64,000 bases of DNA, taken from positions 310,001 to 374,000 of the forward strand of contig NZ_LR732504.1 of NCBI RefSeq assembly GCF_902506425.1, given 5' to 3'. A model generated the notes under the pieces. The model was given only the letters and a program-made list of their open reading frames with translations. It was not told the origin of the DNA and ran no database searches. The position numbers and the translations under genes were made by a program. The DNA is from Novosphingobium sp. 9U (GTDB lineage: Bacteria; Pseudomonadota; Alphaproteobacteria; Sphingomonadales; Sphingomonadaceae). Of the stretch, positions 17,130 through 25,886 are shown piece after piece. The stretch's first letter is position 1. Every line of letters starts with the position of its first letter.

Positions 17130-18689
17130 ATGGCCGCCTTTGCCGGCTGCGTGAAATCGACTAGGCCCAAGGGCATGCTCGCCCCGCGACACGTGCCTGC
17201 CCTCTCGAGCCTGCGTCTTGCGGCGCTGTCCGTCCTTGGTGCCACGCTGGCAGTGTTGCCCGGATGTGGCTCCAAGAACGGCTCGCAGTTCGCGATCGCC
17301 GTGATCGCCGGCGCCGAGGACCATCTGCAATCGGGCATCGATCGCCCGCTGGCGCGCCAGCTTACGCGGTCGGCAGTCGCCGAGGGCCTCGTCTCGTTCG
17401 ACGAGCAGGGCCGTGTCGTTCCGGCGCTTGCCGACCGCTGGATCGTAACCGACGACGGACAAAGCTACATCTTCCGCTTGCGTGACGGTGAGTGGCGCAA
17501 TGGCGAGCCGCTGACCGCCAAGTCCGCCAAGGCCGCGCTCGATGCCGCCATCCGTGCGCAGCGCGGGATGCCACTCGAACTCGATCTCGCCACGATCGAC
17601 GAGATCCGGGTAATGGCTGGCCGCGTGATCGAGATCCGGCTGTTCCGGCCGATGCCGTACTTCCTGCAGCTGATGGCCCAGCCTGAACTCGGTCTGCTGC
17701 GCGACAAGCAGGGCGATGGGCCAATGACGGTGGAGCGTCAGGGGAAGCTCGCCCGCTTTACCCCGATCCAGCCTTCGCGGCTGGGCCTACCCGAAGTGCC
17801 GAACTGGGATCGTCGCGTCCGCCAGCTGGCATTGACCGAATTGCCCGCAGCAAAGGCGGTCGAGCGCTTCAACGAAGGCGAGGTCGACCTGGTGCTCGGC
17901 GGGCGCATCCAGGATTTCCCGCTCACCAGTTCGGTCGGGATCCTGCGCGGCACGATCCAGCTGGATCCGGTGATCGGCCTGTTCGGCCTTCAGGTGGCAC
18001 GTGGCCAAGGGTTTCTCGGCGATCCGCGCAACCGCGAGGCACTGGCCTTGGCACTCGACCGCCCGGGCCTGATCGCACCCTTCGGGCTTAGCGGTTGGAC
18101 GCCCTCCACTCGCCTGGTCTCGCCCGGTCTCGAGGGCGACCTGCAGACCAATGGCGAACGCTGGACCGATCAGCCGATCGAGGAACGCCGCTCCGCCGCC
18201 GCCGCGCGCGTCCGAGAATGGCTGCAAGATGCAGAGGGCGGCACCGCGCGCACTGCCAAGGTGTCGATCTGGCTGCCGGCGGGACCAGGCTCGGACATCC
18301 TGTTCCAGCGTATCGCCAACGACTTTGGCACCATCGGCGTGACCAGTGAGCGCGCGACCTCTTTCGCGGCAGCGGACTTGCGGCTCGTTGACGATGTCGC
18401 GCGCTTTCCCCGCGCGCGCTGGTTCCTGAACCGCCTTTCGTGCGCGGCCCGCCGCGGGCTCTGCGATCCCGAAGTCGACGCCATCGTCGCGCAGGCGGCA
18501 CGCGTCGTGGATGCCTCGCAGCGCTCCGCGGTGCTGGGCGAGGCCGAGGCGCGGCTGACCCAGGCGAACCTGTTCATCCCCTTCGGCACGCCGATCCGCT
18601 GGTCGCTGGTGCGTGGCAACGTGGCGGGCTTCGCGCCGAACGCCTACGCCTGGCACCCCTTGATGCCGCTTGCCTGGTTGCCCAAATGA
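17130..18689 (+). CDS. family 5 (peptide-type) substrate-binding lipoprotein
   Basis: About 519 residues from ATG 17130, which has GAGG five bases upstream; GTG 17115 is the alternative. A lipoprotein signal ends in the lipobox LPGC. The body is an SBP_bac_5 fold (LTRSAVAEGLVSFDEQGRVVPALADRW, YIFRLRDGEWRNGEPLTAKS). Such proteins normally deliver peptides or similar ligands to an ABC importer. No permease or ATPase genes are adjacent, so this is an orphan. A DUF4112 gene follows after 33 bases. Confidence 0.85.
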   Translation: MAAFAGCVKSTRPKGMLAPRHVPALSSLRLAALSVLGATLAVLPGCGSKNGSQFAIAVIAGAEDHLQSGIDRPLARQLTRSAVAEGLVSFDEQGRVVPALADRWIVTDDGQSYIFRLRDGEWRNGEPLTAKSAKAALDAAIRAQRGMPLELDLATIDEIRVMAGRVIEIRLFRPMPYFLQLMAQPELGLLRDKQGDGPMTVERQGKLARFTPIQPSRLGLPEVPNWDRRVRQLALTELPAAKAVERFNEGEVDLVLGGRIQDFPLTSSVGILRGTIQLDPVIGLFGLQVARGQGFLGDPRNREALALALDRPGLIAPFGLSGWTPSTRLVSPGLEGDLQTNGERWTDQPIEERRSAAAARVREWLQDAEGGTARTAKVSIWLPAGPGSDILFQRIANDFGTIGVTSERATSFAAADLRLVDDVARFPRARWFLNRLSCAARRGLCDPEVDAIVAQAARVVDASQRSAVLGEAEARLTQANLFIPFGTPIRWSLVRGNVAGFAPNAYAWHPLMPLAWLPK

Positions 18690-18722
18690 CATGGCAGCAA
18701 GAGCAACGAGGGTAACCGCGAC

Positions 18723-19133
18723 TTGGTCGAGACCGGAACAGCACGGCGCATGGGCCTGGACCTGCCGCTCGGCAGCGACCCTGCAGCGGTGCGCCAGCGC
18801 ATCGAAGCGCTGGAAAAGGTGCTGGAGCGCAGCTTTTCGGTTGCGGGCCAGCCGGTGGGTCTCGATGCCATTGTCGGCCTCGTGCCCGTCGCGGGCGACG
18901 TCGTTTCGGCAGCGCTGGGCCTCTACCTGGTTTGGGAGGCGCGCAACCTGGGCATCTCCAAGTTCAAGCTCGCCCGCATGCTGGCCAACGTCGGCTTCGA
19001 CACCGCGGTGGGTGCGATCCCCGTCGCGGGCGATCTGTTCGACTTCGTGTTCCGGTCGAACAGCCGCAATCTCAAGATGATCCGGCGCCACCTCGACAAG
19101 CATCACCCGCACACGCGCATCATCGAACAATAG
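18723..19133 (+). CDS. DUF4112-family membrane protein
   Basis: 136 residues, TTG start. The DUF4112 core is clear: LDAIVGLVPVAGDVVSAALGLYLVWEARNLGISKFKLARMLANVGFDTAVGAIPVAGDLFDFVFRSNSRNLKMIRRHL. Two VPVAGD/IPVAGD repeats flank hydrophobic helices, giving a pseudo-symmetric membrane hairpin. Function unknown. Lies between the binding lipoprotein and a small lipoprotein gene, all in the same direction. Confidence 0.85.
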   Translation: MVETGTARRMGLDLPLGSDPAAVRQRIEALEKVLERSFSVAGQPVGLDAIVGLVPVAGDVVSAALGLYLVWEARNLGISKFKLARMLANVGFDTAVGAIPVAGDLFDFVFRSNSRNLKMIRRHLDKHHPHTRIIEQ

Positions 19134-19168
19134 CTTTCGCACGTCCGCCGGCACGCTATGGTGCGGGC

Positions 19169-19393
19169 GTGAGAATGCTGCTCGTCATCGCCGCGCTGGC
19201 GCTAACCGGTTGTCAAAAGGCGGACAATGCGCCGGGTCCCGGCGGTGTCACGGTGGGTGAGGCGCGCGCGCTGGACGAAGCCGCGCAGATGATCGAAGCA
19301 CGCCGGCCGCCACCCGATCTGCTGGCGCCGTCGAACACCCGCTGGCCGGCAACGGCGCCCGCCAGCGACGCCGCCGCGCCCGATGCGCCCTGA
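19169..19393 (+). CDS. small lipoprotein, function unknown
   Basis: 74 residues from GTG 19169 (ATG 19175 is the alternative). It has a short lipoprotein signal with lipobox LTGC, then a Pro/Ala-rich mature part (VGEARALDEAAQMIEARRPPPDLLAP). It should be tethered to the membrane by its cysteine. The frame stays open far upstream, but the lipobox fixes the likely N-terminus. I recognise no domain. Located 35 bases after the DUF4112 gene. Confidence 0.65.
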   Translation: MRMLLVIAALALTGCQKADNAPGPGGVTVGEARALDEAAQMIEARRPPPDLLAPSNTRWPATAPASDAAAPDAP

Positions 19394-19435
19394 CGCACTC
19401 TCCTCCATCTCGAGCCGATGCGCCCGGAGCCGACC

Positions 19436-20455
19436 ATGATCGCCGATCTCGACCAGTTCATCACTGCCCTGCCCAAGGCCGAGCTGCACCTGCACATCGA
19501 GGGCAGCCTGGAACCCGAGCTGATGTTCGCGCTCGCCGAGCGCAACGGCATCACCATCCCCTACGGCTCGGTCGAGGAGGTGCGCGCCGCATACGCCTTT
19601 TCGAACCTGCAGGACTTCCTCGACATCTACTACGCCGGCGCCGCCGTGCTGCAGACCCAGGCCGACTTCCACGATCTGGCCGCCGCCTACTTCGAGCGCG
19701 CTGCGGCGGACGGGGTGATCCATGCCGAGATCATGTTCGATCCGCAGACCCACACCGAGCGGGGCATCGCCTTTGGCACCGTGATCGAAGGCCTGCTCTC
19801 CGCCATGGCCGAGGCGCAAGCCCGCCACGGTATGACCACGCGCCTGATCCTGTGCTTCCTGCGCCACCTGAGCGAAGACGCGGCGTTCGCCACCCTGGCC
19901 GAGGCGGAACCGTGGCTGGCGCACGTCACCGCCGTCGGGCTCGATTCGTCCGAGCTCGGCCATCCACCCGCCAAGTTCTCGCGCGTCTTCGCCGCCGCCC
20001 GCGCCAAGGGGCTGAAGATCACCGCGCATGCCGGCGAGGAAGGCCCGCCAGCTTACGTCTGGGAAGCGCTCGACGTGGTCGGCACCGATCGCATCGACCA
20101 CGGCAATCGTGCATTCGAGGACGCCGCGCTTGTCGAGCGCCTGCACGCCGACGGCATGACGCTGACCGTATGCCCCCTGTCCAACCTGAAGCTCTGCGTC
20201 GTCGATGACCTGGCCGACCATCCCATCGATCGGATGCTCGCGGCCGGGCTGAAGGCCACGCTGAACTCCGACGATCCCGCCTACTTCGGCGGCTACGTAG
20301 CCGACAACTACCGGGCGGTTGCCAAAGCGCGCGGCCTCGATCACGCGGCGCTCGCCACGCTGGCGCGCAACAGCTTCACCGGCGCGTTCCTGCCGCCCGA
20401 GGCGATCGACGCGCACCTTGCCACGCTCGACGGATTTCTCGCCCGGCAAGTCTAA
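19436..20455 (+). CDS. adenine/adenosine deaminase, probably the adenine type
   Basis: 339 residues from ATG 19436 (GGAG six bases upstream; ATG 19418 also possible). The metal-dependent deaminase barrel has HxH H18/H20 in ELHLHIEGSL, the catalytic pair in HAGEEGPP, TDRIDHGN, and zinc Asp in LNSDDPAYF. The segment VCPLSNLKLCVV follows the adenine-deaminase (Aah1/PA0148-like) pattern rather than the CPTSN of true adenosine deaminases, so adenine to hypoxanthine is the likelier reaction. Cytoplasmic purine salvage. Confidence 0.88.
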   Translation: MIADLDQFITALPKAELHLHIEGSLEPELMFALAERNGITIPYGSVEEVRAAYAFSNLQDFLDIYYAGAAVLQTQADFHDLAAAYFERAAADGVIHAEIMFDPQTHTERGIAFGTVIEGLLSAMAEAQARHGMTTRLILCFLRHLSEDAAFATLAEAEPWLAHVTAVGLDSSELGHPPAKFSRVFAAARAKGLKITAHAGEEGPPAYVWEALDVVGTDRIDHGNRAFEDAALVERLHADGMTLTVCPLSNLKLCVVDDLADHPIDRMLAAGLKATLNSDDPAYFGGYVADNYRAVAKARGLDHAALATLARNSFTGAFLPPEAIDAHLATLDGFLARQV

Positions 20456-20540
20456 TCACCGCCGGCGCGATTGCGAGCGCGCACGGGTTCCTGCACTCTG
20501 CGCACCGAGACGCCGAACGGCGCGGGAGAGGCAGCACATC

Positions 20541-21332
20541 ATGGATCTGAACAGCGCACGACACGCCTTCGTTACCGGAGGAGCCAGCGGCATCGGCCTG
20601 GGTATCGCACGATCCATGGTCCGCCGCGGGATCGCGGTCACCATCGCCGACATCAACGAGGATGCCCTCGCGCAGGCCTGCAGCGAGGATGCAGCGCTGA
20701 GCGCCGTGGTGCTCGACACGCGGGACCGTGACGCATGGCAGACGGTCAAGCGCGAGGTCGAGGCGGCGCGCGGACCCGTCGACGTCCTGGTCAACAATGC
20801 CGGCATCGCACCCAACGGACGCAGCTTCACTGACATGGACCCGGAAAGCTTCGACCGCATCCTGGCGATCAACTTGGTCGGCATCGTCAACGGCGTGTTC
20901 GCCTTTGCCGGCGACATGAAGGCGCGCGGCCGTGGGCACATCGTCAACACCTCGTCGCTCGCCGGGCTGACGGCCAGCGTCAAGGGAGTGGGCGCCTACG
21001 CCGTCGCCAAGTTCGGCGTAACGGCGCTGACCGAGAGCTTGCGCTTGGAACTGCAGCCGCACGGGGTTGGCGTCAGCCTGCTTTGCCCCGGCTATGTCCA
21101 GACCAACTTGGCCGAGAACACGGTACGAGCCGGCGGCGAGATCGCCCGGTATGGCGCGGCGATGCCGCCCTCTACGGTCACGCCCGATCACGTGGGCGAG
21201 ATGGTCGCCGCCGCGATCGAGCGGGACGAGCTTTACGTGATCACCCATGGTGATGCCTGGCCACCGATCGCCCGGCGCATGGACGCCTTGCGTGAGGCGT
21301 GCGAGGCTCGCGCCCTGTCGTCGGCGCCATGA
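20541..21332 (+). CDS. short-chain dehydrogenase/reductase
   Basis: 263 residues. Rossmann nucleotide motif TGGASGIGLG (residues about 12-21), NNAGIAP, catalytic Ser in NTSSLAG and YAVAK with the Tyr/Lys pair. It ends with a C-terminal extension (PPIARRMDALREACEARAL). ADINEDAL after strand 2 suggests NAD(H) preference through the acidic residue. The substrate is unknown. Its stop overlaps the start of a SnoaL-like gene (ATGA), so both probably act on the same ligand. Confidence 0.88.
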   Translation: MDLNSARHAFVTGGASGIGLGIARSMVRRGIAVTIADINEDALAQACSEDAALSAVVLDTRDRDAWQTVKREVEAARGPVDVLVNNAGIAPNGRSFTDMDPESFDRILAINLVGIVNGVFAFAGDMKARGRGHIVNTSSLAGLTASVKGVGAYAVAKFGVTALTESLRLELQPHGVGVSLLCPGYVQTNLAENTVRAGGEIARYGAAMPPSTVTPDHVGEMVAAAIERDELYVITHGDAWPPIARRMDALREACEARALSSAP

Positions 21333-21754
21333 ACTTAGAGCTCAGACTCGACCGACTAGAGTCCGAGGCGGCGATCGCAGGGCTCGTACACGCCTATGCC
21401 CTCGCGATCCGGCGCGACCGGCCCGAGGATGTCGCCGCCCTCTTCGCTCCCGCCGGTACGTTCGAGGTCCGCGAGGGCGCGCCGGACCGCGACGATGCAT
21501 CGACCATGCAACGTTTCGACGATCCGCCAGCGCTCGTCGCGTATCTGCTTCAGGGCAAGGGGCGCCCTCACCCGGTGCCGATGATCCACAATCTGATCAT
21601 CAAATTGAACGGAAATGACGCACATGCGAGCAGCGTCATGGTCGGTCCGATCCCCGGTACGACGCACCAAGTGCTTGGCGAATATGCCGATAGCTTCGTG
21701 CGGCTGGATGGATCCTGGTACTTTTCCGCAAGGATTTTTACGGTTTTCCGGTGA
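21329..21754 (+). CDS. SnoaL-like (NTF2-fold) protein
   Basis: 141 residues. SnoaL_4 pattern: LRLDRLESEAAIAGLVHAYALAIRRDRPEDVAALFAPAGTFEV, then HPVPMIHNLIIKLNGNDAHASSVMVG and GEYADSFVRLDGSWYFSARIFTVFR. These cone-shaped proteins act as isomerases, dehydratases or binding proteins for aromatic, steroid or polyketide-like molecules. Start overlaps the SDR stop. Substrate unknown. Confidence 0.83.
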   Translation: MNLELRLDRLESEAAIAGLVHAYALAIRRDRPEDVAALFAPAGTFEVREGAPDRDDASTMQRFDDPPALVAYLLQGKGRPHPVPMIHNLIIKLNGNDAHASSVMVGPIPGTTHQVLGEYADSFVRLDGSWYFSARIFTVFR

Positions 21755-21940
21755 TCGCCGGATTGTTCCCGCCGGGAACCTAAGCCACCCCCTTCGCTTT
21801 ACCCCGCGTAGCCCTTCGACTGGCCGCATTCGCATATGCAGCGGAGAACCCGTGCGCTTGCGGCGTAAGTTGAAGACCTGGGGGCAGATCCCCAAGCCTC
21901 GAAAGCCTGCGCCGTACTCGGCTGATCGGAGCGATTTGAC

Positions 21941-23857
21941 GTGCTGATGCTGACTCGAGCTGCGCTCGATCCGTCGATGTATTTCCTGGCCATCATGGGC
22001 CTGCTCGCGTCGTTGATGGTCTCGCGCGCGGTCGTGGCGCCTTTGCGTTATCAGCGCATCGCCTCGCACGAGGGACAGGTGCTGATCGGCAGCGTGGTCT
22101 TCGGCGCACTGTTGGCAAGCGCCATCACGGTCGGAATGGGCGGCGATGTCTGGAACCTGATGCCGGTGGTCGCCATCTTCCTGGTCGCCGCGATCCCGGT
22201 CGCCCGGCTTGTGCCGCGGCTCAACGTGCCGGGTGTCATCCTGCTCACCACTGAAGTGCTGACCTTCTGGTTCGGCTTCGTCTGGTCGGCGCTGTTCCTG
22301 CGCGAAGCAGGACTGCCCGACAACACGCTGATGCTGGCGGGCGCGGGCCTGCTTTTCGGCGCTGTCTTCTTCGCGCTCACCTTTGCCGAGCGGATCGCTC
22401 GGGACGCGGTGCTGACGCATGAATCCTGGCGCACGCCGATTGACGCACCGCATGGAGCGCCGGGTCCGCGCGACCAGAAGGTCTCGATCCAACTGCCCTG
22501 CTATGCCGAGCCGCCCGAGATCGTCATGGCGACGATGGACCACCTCGCCGCGCTGGATCACCACGACTTCGAAGTGCTGGTCTGTGACAACAACACCAAG
22601 GACGAGGCGCTGTGGCGCCCGCTGGAAGCCTACTGCGCGCACCTGAATGAGCGCGCCGGGAAGGAGATCTTCCGCTTTTTTCACGTCTCGCCGCTGCCCG
22701 GCGCCAAGGCCGGTGCGCTCAACTGGCTGCTCGACGTGATGCATCCGGACGCCGAGTTCGTCGCCGTTATCGACGCCGATTACCTCGCCACGCCGGACTT
22801 CCTGGCGCGCCTGCTGCCCTTCTTCCGCAATCCGCGCGTGGGCTATGTGCAGACGCCGCACGATTACCGAGAATATGAGGGCAGCGCCTACCTGACGGGT
22901 TGCTACTGGGAATACATGCCCAGCAACAAGGTCGATATGGTGGGCGTTAGCGAATACGGCGGCGCCTTCACCATCGGCACGATGTGCATCCTGCGCGCGC
23001 AAGCGATCCGTGAAGCCGGTGGCTGGGCCGAGTGGTGCCTGACCGAGGATTCGGAGATCTCCGTCCGCCTGCGCGCGATCGGCTATTCCGGCCTCTACAT
23101 CGGCGAGACCTTCGGCCGCGGACTGATCCCCGAGACGTTCTCGGACTACAAGAAGCAGCGCTTCCGGTGGACCGCAGGGCCCGTGCAGCAGCTGCTGCGC
23201 CACTGGCGCCTGTTCCTGCCCTCGCCTTGGGCCAAGCCGCTGCCGGGCTGGACCAAGCTGCTCGAGGTGCTGCGCTGCATGGCGCCGCTGCGCGTGCTGT
23301 TCGCGATGATCGGCGGTCTGCTCGGCTTCCTGGCGCTCGTCGCGGCGCTGATGGCCGGCGTGATGGAGCCGTTCCTGGTGCCCGACGCCGCCTGGGTGCT
23401 CACCGGGATCGGCACGCTCGCTTGGCTGGTGGGCATCTGGCATCGTTACAAGCTGACCGGCACCACCCGTGTCAGCGACATGATCCTGGGCGAAGTCGCG
23501 CGCAATGCGCTGACCTACACGGTGTTGCAGGCTGGCTTGGCCGGTCTGTCGAACAAGCCGCTCGCCTGGCGCCGCACGCCCAAGTTCGCGCTCGAGTCCG
23601 GCAAAGGCTCGATCCTGGCCGATTCGCTGCCAGAGACGCTGATTGCGCTGGTGCTCAGCGCGTCGGCGGCTCTGACCCTGGCCGCATCGGACAGGGTCGG
23701 CACGAACTTCGCGGCGCTCTCGGCGCTGGCGCTCGCCTCGCTGGCGCTGCGGTTCTTCTGCGCGCCGTTCGTCGCCTGGCTGGCGCTGCGCCATGCCCGG
23801 CGGCAGGCGGTGCAGATCGCGGCGGCGCCGGTGCTGGTATCCCAGCCGTCCGCCTGA
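21941..23857 (+). CDS. processive family 2 glycosyltransferase (cellulose-synthase-like)
   Basis: 638 residues, GTG start (ATG 21947 also possible). Four N-terminal membrane helices, then a GT-A domain with the D,D,D,QxxRW set: VCDNN, VIDADY, LTEDSEI and QRFRW. Further helices form the C-terminal translocation channel. The enzyme should polymerise and export a beta-linked glucan-like chain across the inner membrane. No c-di-GMP PilZ domain is attached and no bcsB/ndv partner is nearby, so the product is not known. 186 bases without a gene precede it. Confidence 0.88.
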   Translation: MLMLTRAALDPSMYFLAIMGLLASLMVSRAVVAPLRYQRIASHEGQVLIGSVVFGALLASAITVGMGGDVWNLMPVVAIFLVAAIPVARLVPRLNVPGVILLTTEVLTFWFGFVWSALFLREAGLPDNTLMLAGAGLLFGAVFFALTFAERIARDAVLTHESWRTPIDAPHGAPGPRDQKVSIQLPCYAEPPEIVMATMDHLAALDHHDFEVLVCDNNTKDEALWRPLEAYCAHLNERAGKEIFRFFHVSPLPGAKAGALNWLLDVMHPDAEFVAVIDADYLATPDFLARLLPFFRNPRVGYVQTPHDYREYEGSAYLTGCYWEYMPSNKVDMVGVSEYGGAFTIGTMCILRAQAIREAGGWAEWCLTEDSEISVRLRAIGYSGLYIGETFGRGLIPETFSDYKKQRFRWTAGPVQQLLRHWRLFLPSPWAKPLPGWTKLLEVLRCMAPLRVLFAMIGGLLGFLALVAALMAGVMEPFLVPDAAWVLTGIGTLAWLVGIWHRYKLTGTTRVSDMILGEVARNALTYTVLQAGLAGLSNKPLAWRRTPKFALESGKGSILADSLPETLIALVLSASAALTLAASDRVGTNFAALSALALASLALRFFCAPFVAWLALRHARRQAVQIAAAPVLVSQPSA

Positions 23858-23983
23858 GCCGGGGCGCTGCAGGACCGTCGCGGTTCGGGACGGAGCTCAC
23901 GGACGCGTAGCTTCGCGGATTGACGCCCGCCGGCGACTTGCGTGAAGCCTGTGCGATCCGCTGCCGAGCACGAGAAAGTCCCG

Positions 23984-24379
23984 ATGTGCGCTGCCAAGAC
24001 CGTGACTGCCTCGTTGCGCGATCTGCTGCATGATTGCATCGGCAGCGAGGCCACCCATCAGGGTGATCGCCTGCGCGAGGCTATGGAACTGCTCGGACTT
24101 GGCGATCGCCGCACTACGGTGCAGGCCATGCTCGCCTGCGAGGCGTACGAAAGTGCGGCGATGGCCGTATTAGGACAGCGCGGGTTCCTCGTCTCGCGCG
24201 GGAGCACGGGAACATGCCTGGCCTCGGTCCAGCTTGACGATGGCGACGACATTACCGCCGAGGCGGCAACACCGGCGCTGGCGTTGCTGGCGGCGCACAT
24301 TGCGGCTCTGCTGGCCGAAGCCGTCGCAGCCAAGCCAGACGCCCCGCTGCAAAGCGACGCCTCCGCTCGCCTGCATTGA
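23984..24379 (+). CDS. small hypothetical protein
   Basis: About 131 residues from ATG 23984, chosen because GAGAAAG lies just upstream; GTG 23942 is the longer option. The sequence is helical: SLRDLLHDCIGSEATHQGDRLREAMELLGLGDRRTTVQAMLACEAYESAAMAVLG. An alanine-rich tail (TPALALLAAHIAALLAEAVAA) follows. There is no signal peptide. I do not recognise the family. It is convergent with nrdB, with a hairpin repeat between. Confidence 0.55.
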   Translation: MCAAKTVTASLRDLLHDCIGSEATHQGDRLREAMELLGLGDRRTTVQAMLACEAYESAAMAVLGQRGFLVSRGSTGTCLASVQLDDGDDITAEAATPALALLAAHIAALLAEAVAAKPDAPLQSDASARLH

Positions 24380-24394
24380 GACTGTCTCCCTGCT

Positions 24395-24549
24395 CCTCTC
24401 CCCGCCGGGGAGAGGTAGCGCAGCTTACCGAAGGGCGGTAGCGTAGCTGGGAGAGGGCTTGATCCGTCGAGAGGGCAGAGAGCCCTCTCCAACTTCGGCT
24501 AGGCGCTTCCAGCACCAAGCCTTCGTATCCTCTCCCCGGCGGGGAGAGG
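24395..24549. repeat. hairpin-ended intergenic repeat element
   Basis: Perfect 21-base inverted repeats at 24395-24415 and 24529-24549. Each end is itself a hairpin, CCTCTCCCC with a three-base loop and GGGGAGAGG. The interior has GAGAGGGC pairing with GCCCTCTC (about 24451-24490). It lies between the convergent hypothetical gene and nrdB and could act as a two-way terminator. Confidence 0.75.
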
Positions 24550-24559
24550 ACAGGTAGCA

Positions 24560-25612
24560 TTACTCCGCTGCGACGCTTTCGCCGAACAGGCCGGGGACCA
24601 TCTCGACCGCATCGTTGGCTTCGTCGCCGCGGCGAGCCTGACGGCGCGAATCGAAGTTGCTCCAGACGTCTTGCCAGTTGCCGCGGGTCGCGCCCTTGGA
24701 ATACTCGGTTGCGCGCGTCTCGAAGAAGTTGGCATGCTCGACGCCGTTGAGCAGCGGCTGCAGCCAGGGCAGCGGGTGGTCCTCGATCATGTAGATCTCG
24801 GGCAGGCCCAGCTGGCCCAGGCGCCAATCGGCGATGTAGCGGATGTAGCGCTTGATCTCCTTGGCGCTCATGCCGGGCACCGGACCCTGCTCGAACGCGA
24901 GGTCGATGAAGGCATCCTCCAGCCGCACGGTCTTCTGGCAGCAGTCGATGATGTCTTCCTTCACCGCCTTGGTTAGGCAGCCGCGCTCCTTGGTGAATGT
25001 GTGGAACAGCTTGGTAATGCCTTCGCAATGGAGGCTCTCGTCGCGGACCGACCAGCTGACGATCTGGCCCATGCCCTTCATCTTGTTGAAGCGCGGGAAG
25101 TTCATCAGCATCGCGAAGCTGGCGAACAACTGCAGGCCTTCCGTGAAGCCGCCGAACATGGCGAGCGTCCGCGCGATGTCCTCATCGGTATCGACGCCGA
25201 AGGTGTGCAGGTAGTCGTGCTTGGCCTTCAGCTCCTCGTATTCCAGGAACATGCCATACTCGCTCTCGGGCATACCGATGGTGTCGAGCAGGTGGCTGTA
25301 GGCGGCGATGTGCACCGTCTCCATGTTGGAGAAGGCGGCGAGCATCATCTTGATCTCGGTCGGCTTGAAGACGCGCGCGTACTTCTCGTGGTAGCAGTCC
25401 TGCACCTCGACATCGGCCTGCGTGAAGAAGCGGAAGATCTGCGTGAGCAGGTTGCGCTCATGGTCCGAGATCTTCTGCGCCCAGTCTCGGCAATCCTCAC
25501 CCAGCGGCACTTCCTCGGGCATCCAGTGGATCTGCTGCTGGCGCTTCCACATGTCGTAGGCCCAAGGATACTCGAAGGGCTTGTAGGTCTTGCGGGCTTC
25601 GAGAAGGGGCAT
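24560..25612 (-). CDS. nrdB: class Ia ribonucleotide reductase beta subunit
   Basis: 350 residues. Di-iron ligands D67, E98, H101, E158, E192 and H195 keep the same spacing as E. coli D84, E115, H118, E204, E238 and H241. The radical tyrosine is Y105 (METVHIAAY). It generates the tyrosyl radical used by NrdA to reduce ribonucleotides. nrdA is not in this window. The start MPLLEARKTYKPFEYPWA at 25612 matches the family. The 274 bases upstream hold no gene and no clear NrdR box. Confidence 0.95.
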   Translation of the reverse strand: MPLLEARKTYKPFEYPWAYDMWKRQQQIHWMPEEVPLGEDCRDWAQKISDHERNLLTQIFRFFTQADVEVQDCYHEKYARVFKPTEIKMMLAAFSNMETVHIAAYSHLLDTIGMPESEYGMFLEYEELKAKHDYLHTFGVDTDEDIARTLAMFGGFTEGLQLFASFAMLMNFPRFNKMKGMGQIVSWSVRDESLHCEGITKLFHTFTKERGCLTKAVKEDIIDCCQKTVRLEDAFIDLAFEQGPVPGMSAKEIKRYIRYIADWRLGQLGLPEIYMIEDHPLPWLQPLLNGVEHANFFETRATEYSKGATRGNWQDVWSNFDSRRQARRGDEANDAVEMVPGLFGESVAAE

Positions 25613-25886
25613 CGCGGGTACTCCGGAAAACGATAGGCGGCGTGAAGGCGCTGTCACGCGGCCGGCGGTGCATCACCGCGGCGTTTGCCTAGAGATAAGC
25701 ATTTCGGAGCAAATTGGGAGGGGGTCCGGAGGGCACTCGCGGCTTGTCCACAGGCGCGTCGGCAGCACATTTAGCGTGCCGGGGCTATGACATACCCTAG
25801 AGATTGTGCCTCAAGAACCTTCGCGAACATCACGCAGGCACTTGCGCTCGGCCTTCCCCCGCGAGTCGCACCAGCATGGATGTTCG

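Noticed and set aside
17787..19154. 455-codon minus-strand frame opposite the binding lipoprotein
   Set aside because: Antisense shadow; the plus strand has a signal peptide, lipobox and SBP_bac_5 motifs.
21356..23794. 812-codon minus-strand frame opposite the family 2 glycosyltransferase
   Set aside because: Low-complexity Arg/Gln/Asp-rich antisense frame with no motifs, while the plus strand has all D,D,D,QxxRW residues.
25613..25886. NrdR box upstream of nrdB
   Set aside because: No pair of acaCWATATWGtgt-like sites found in this interval.
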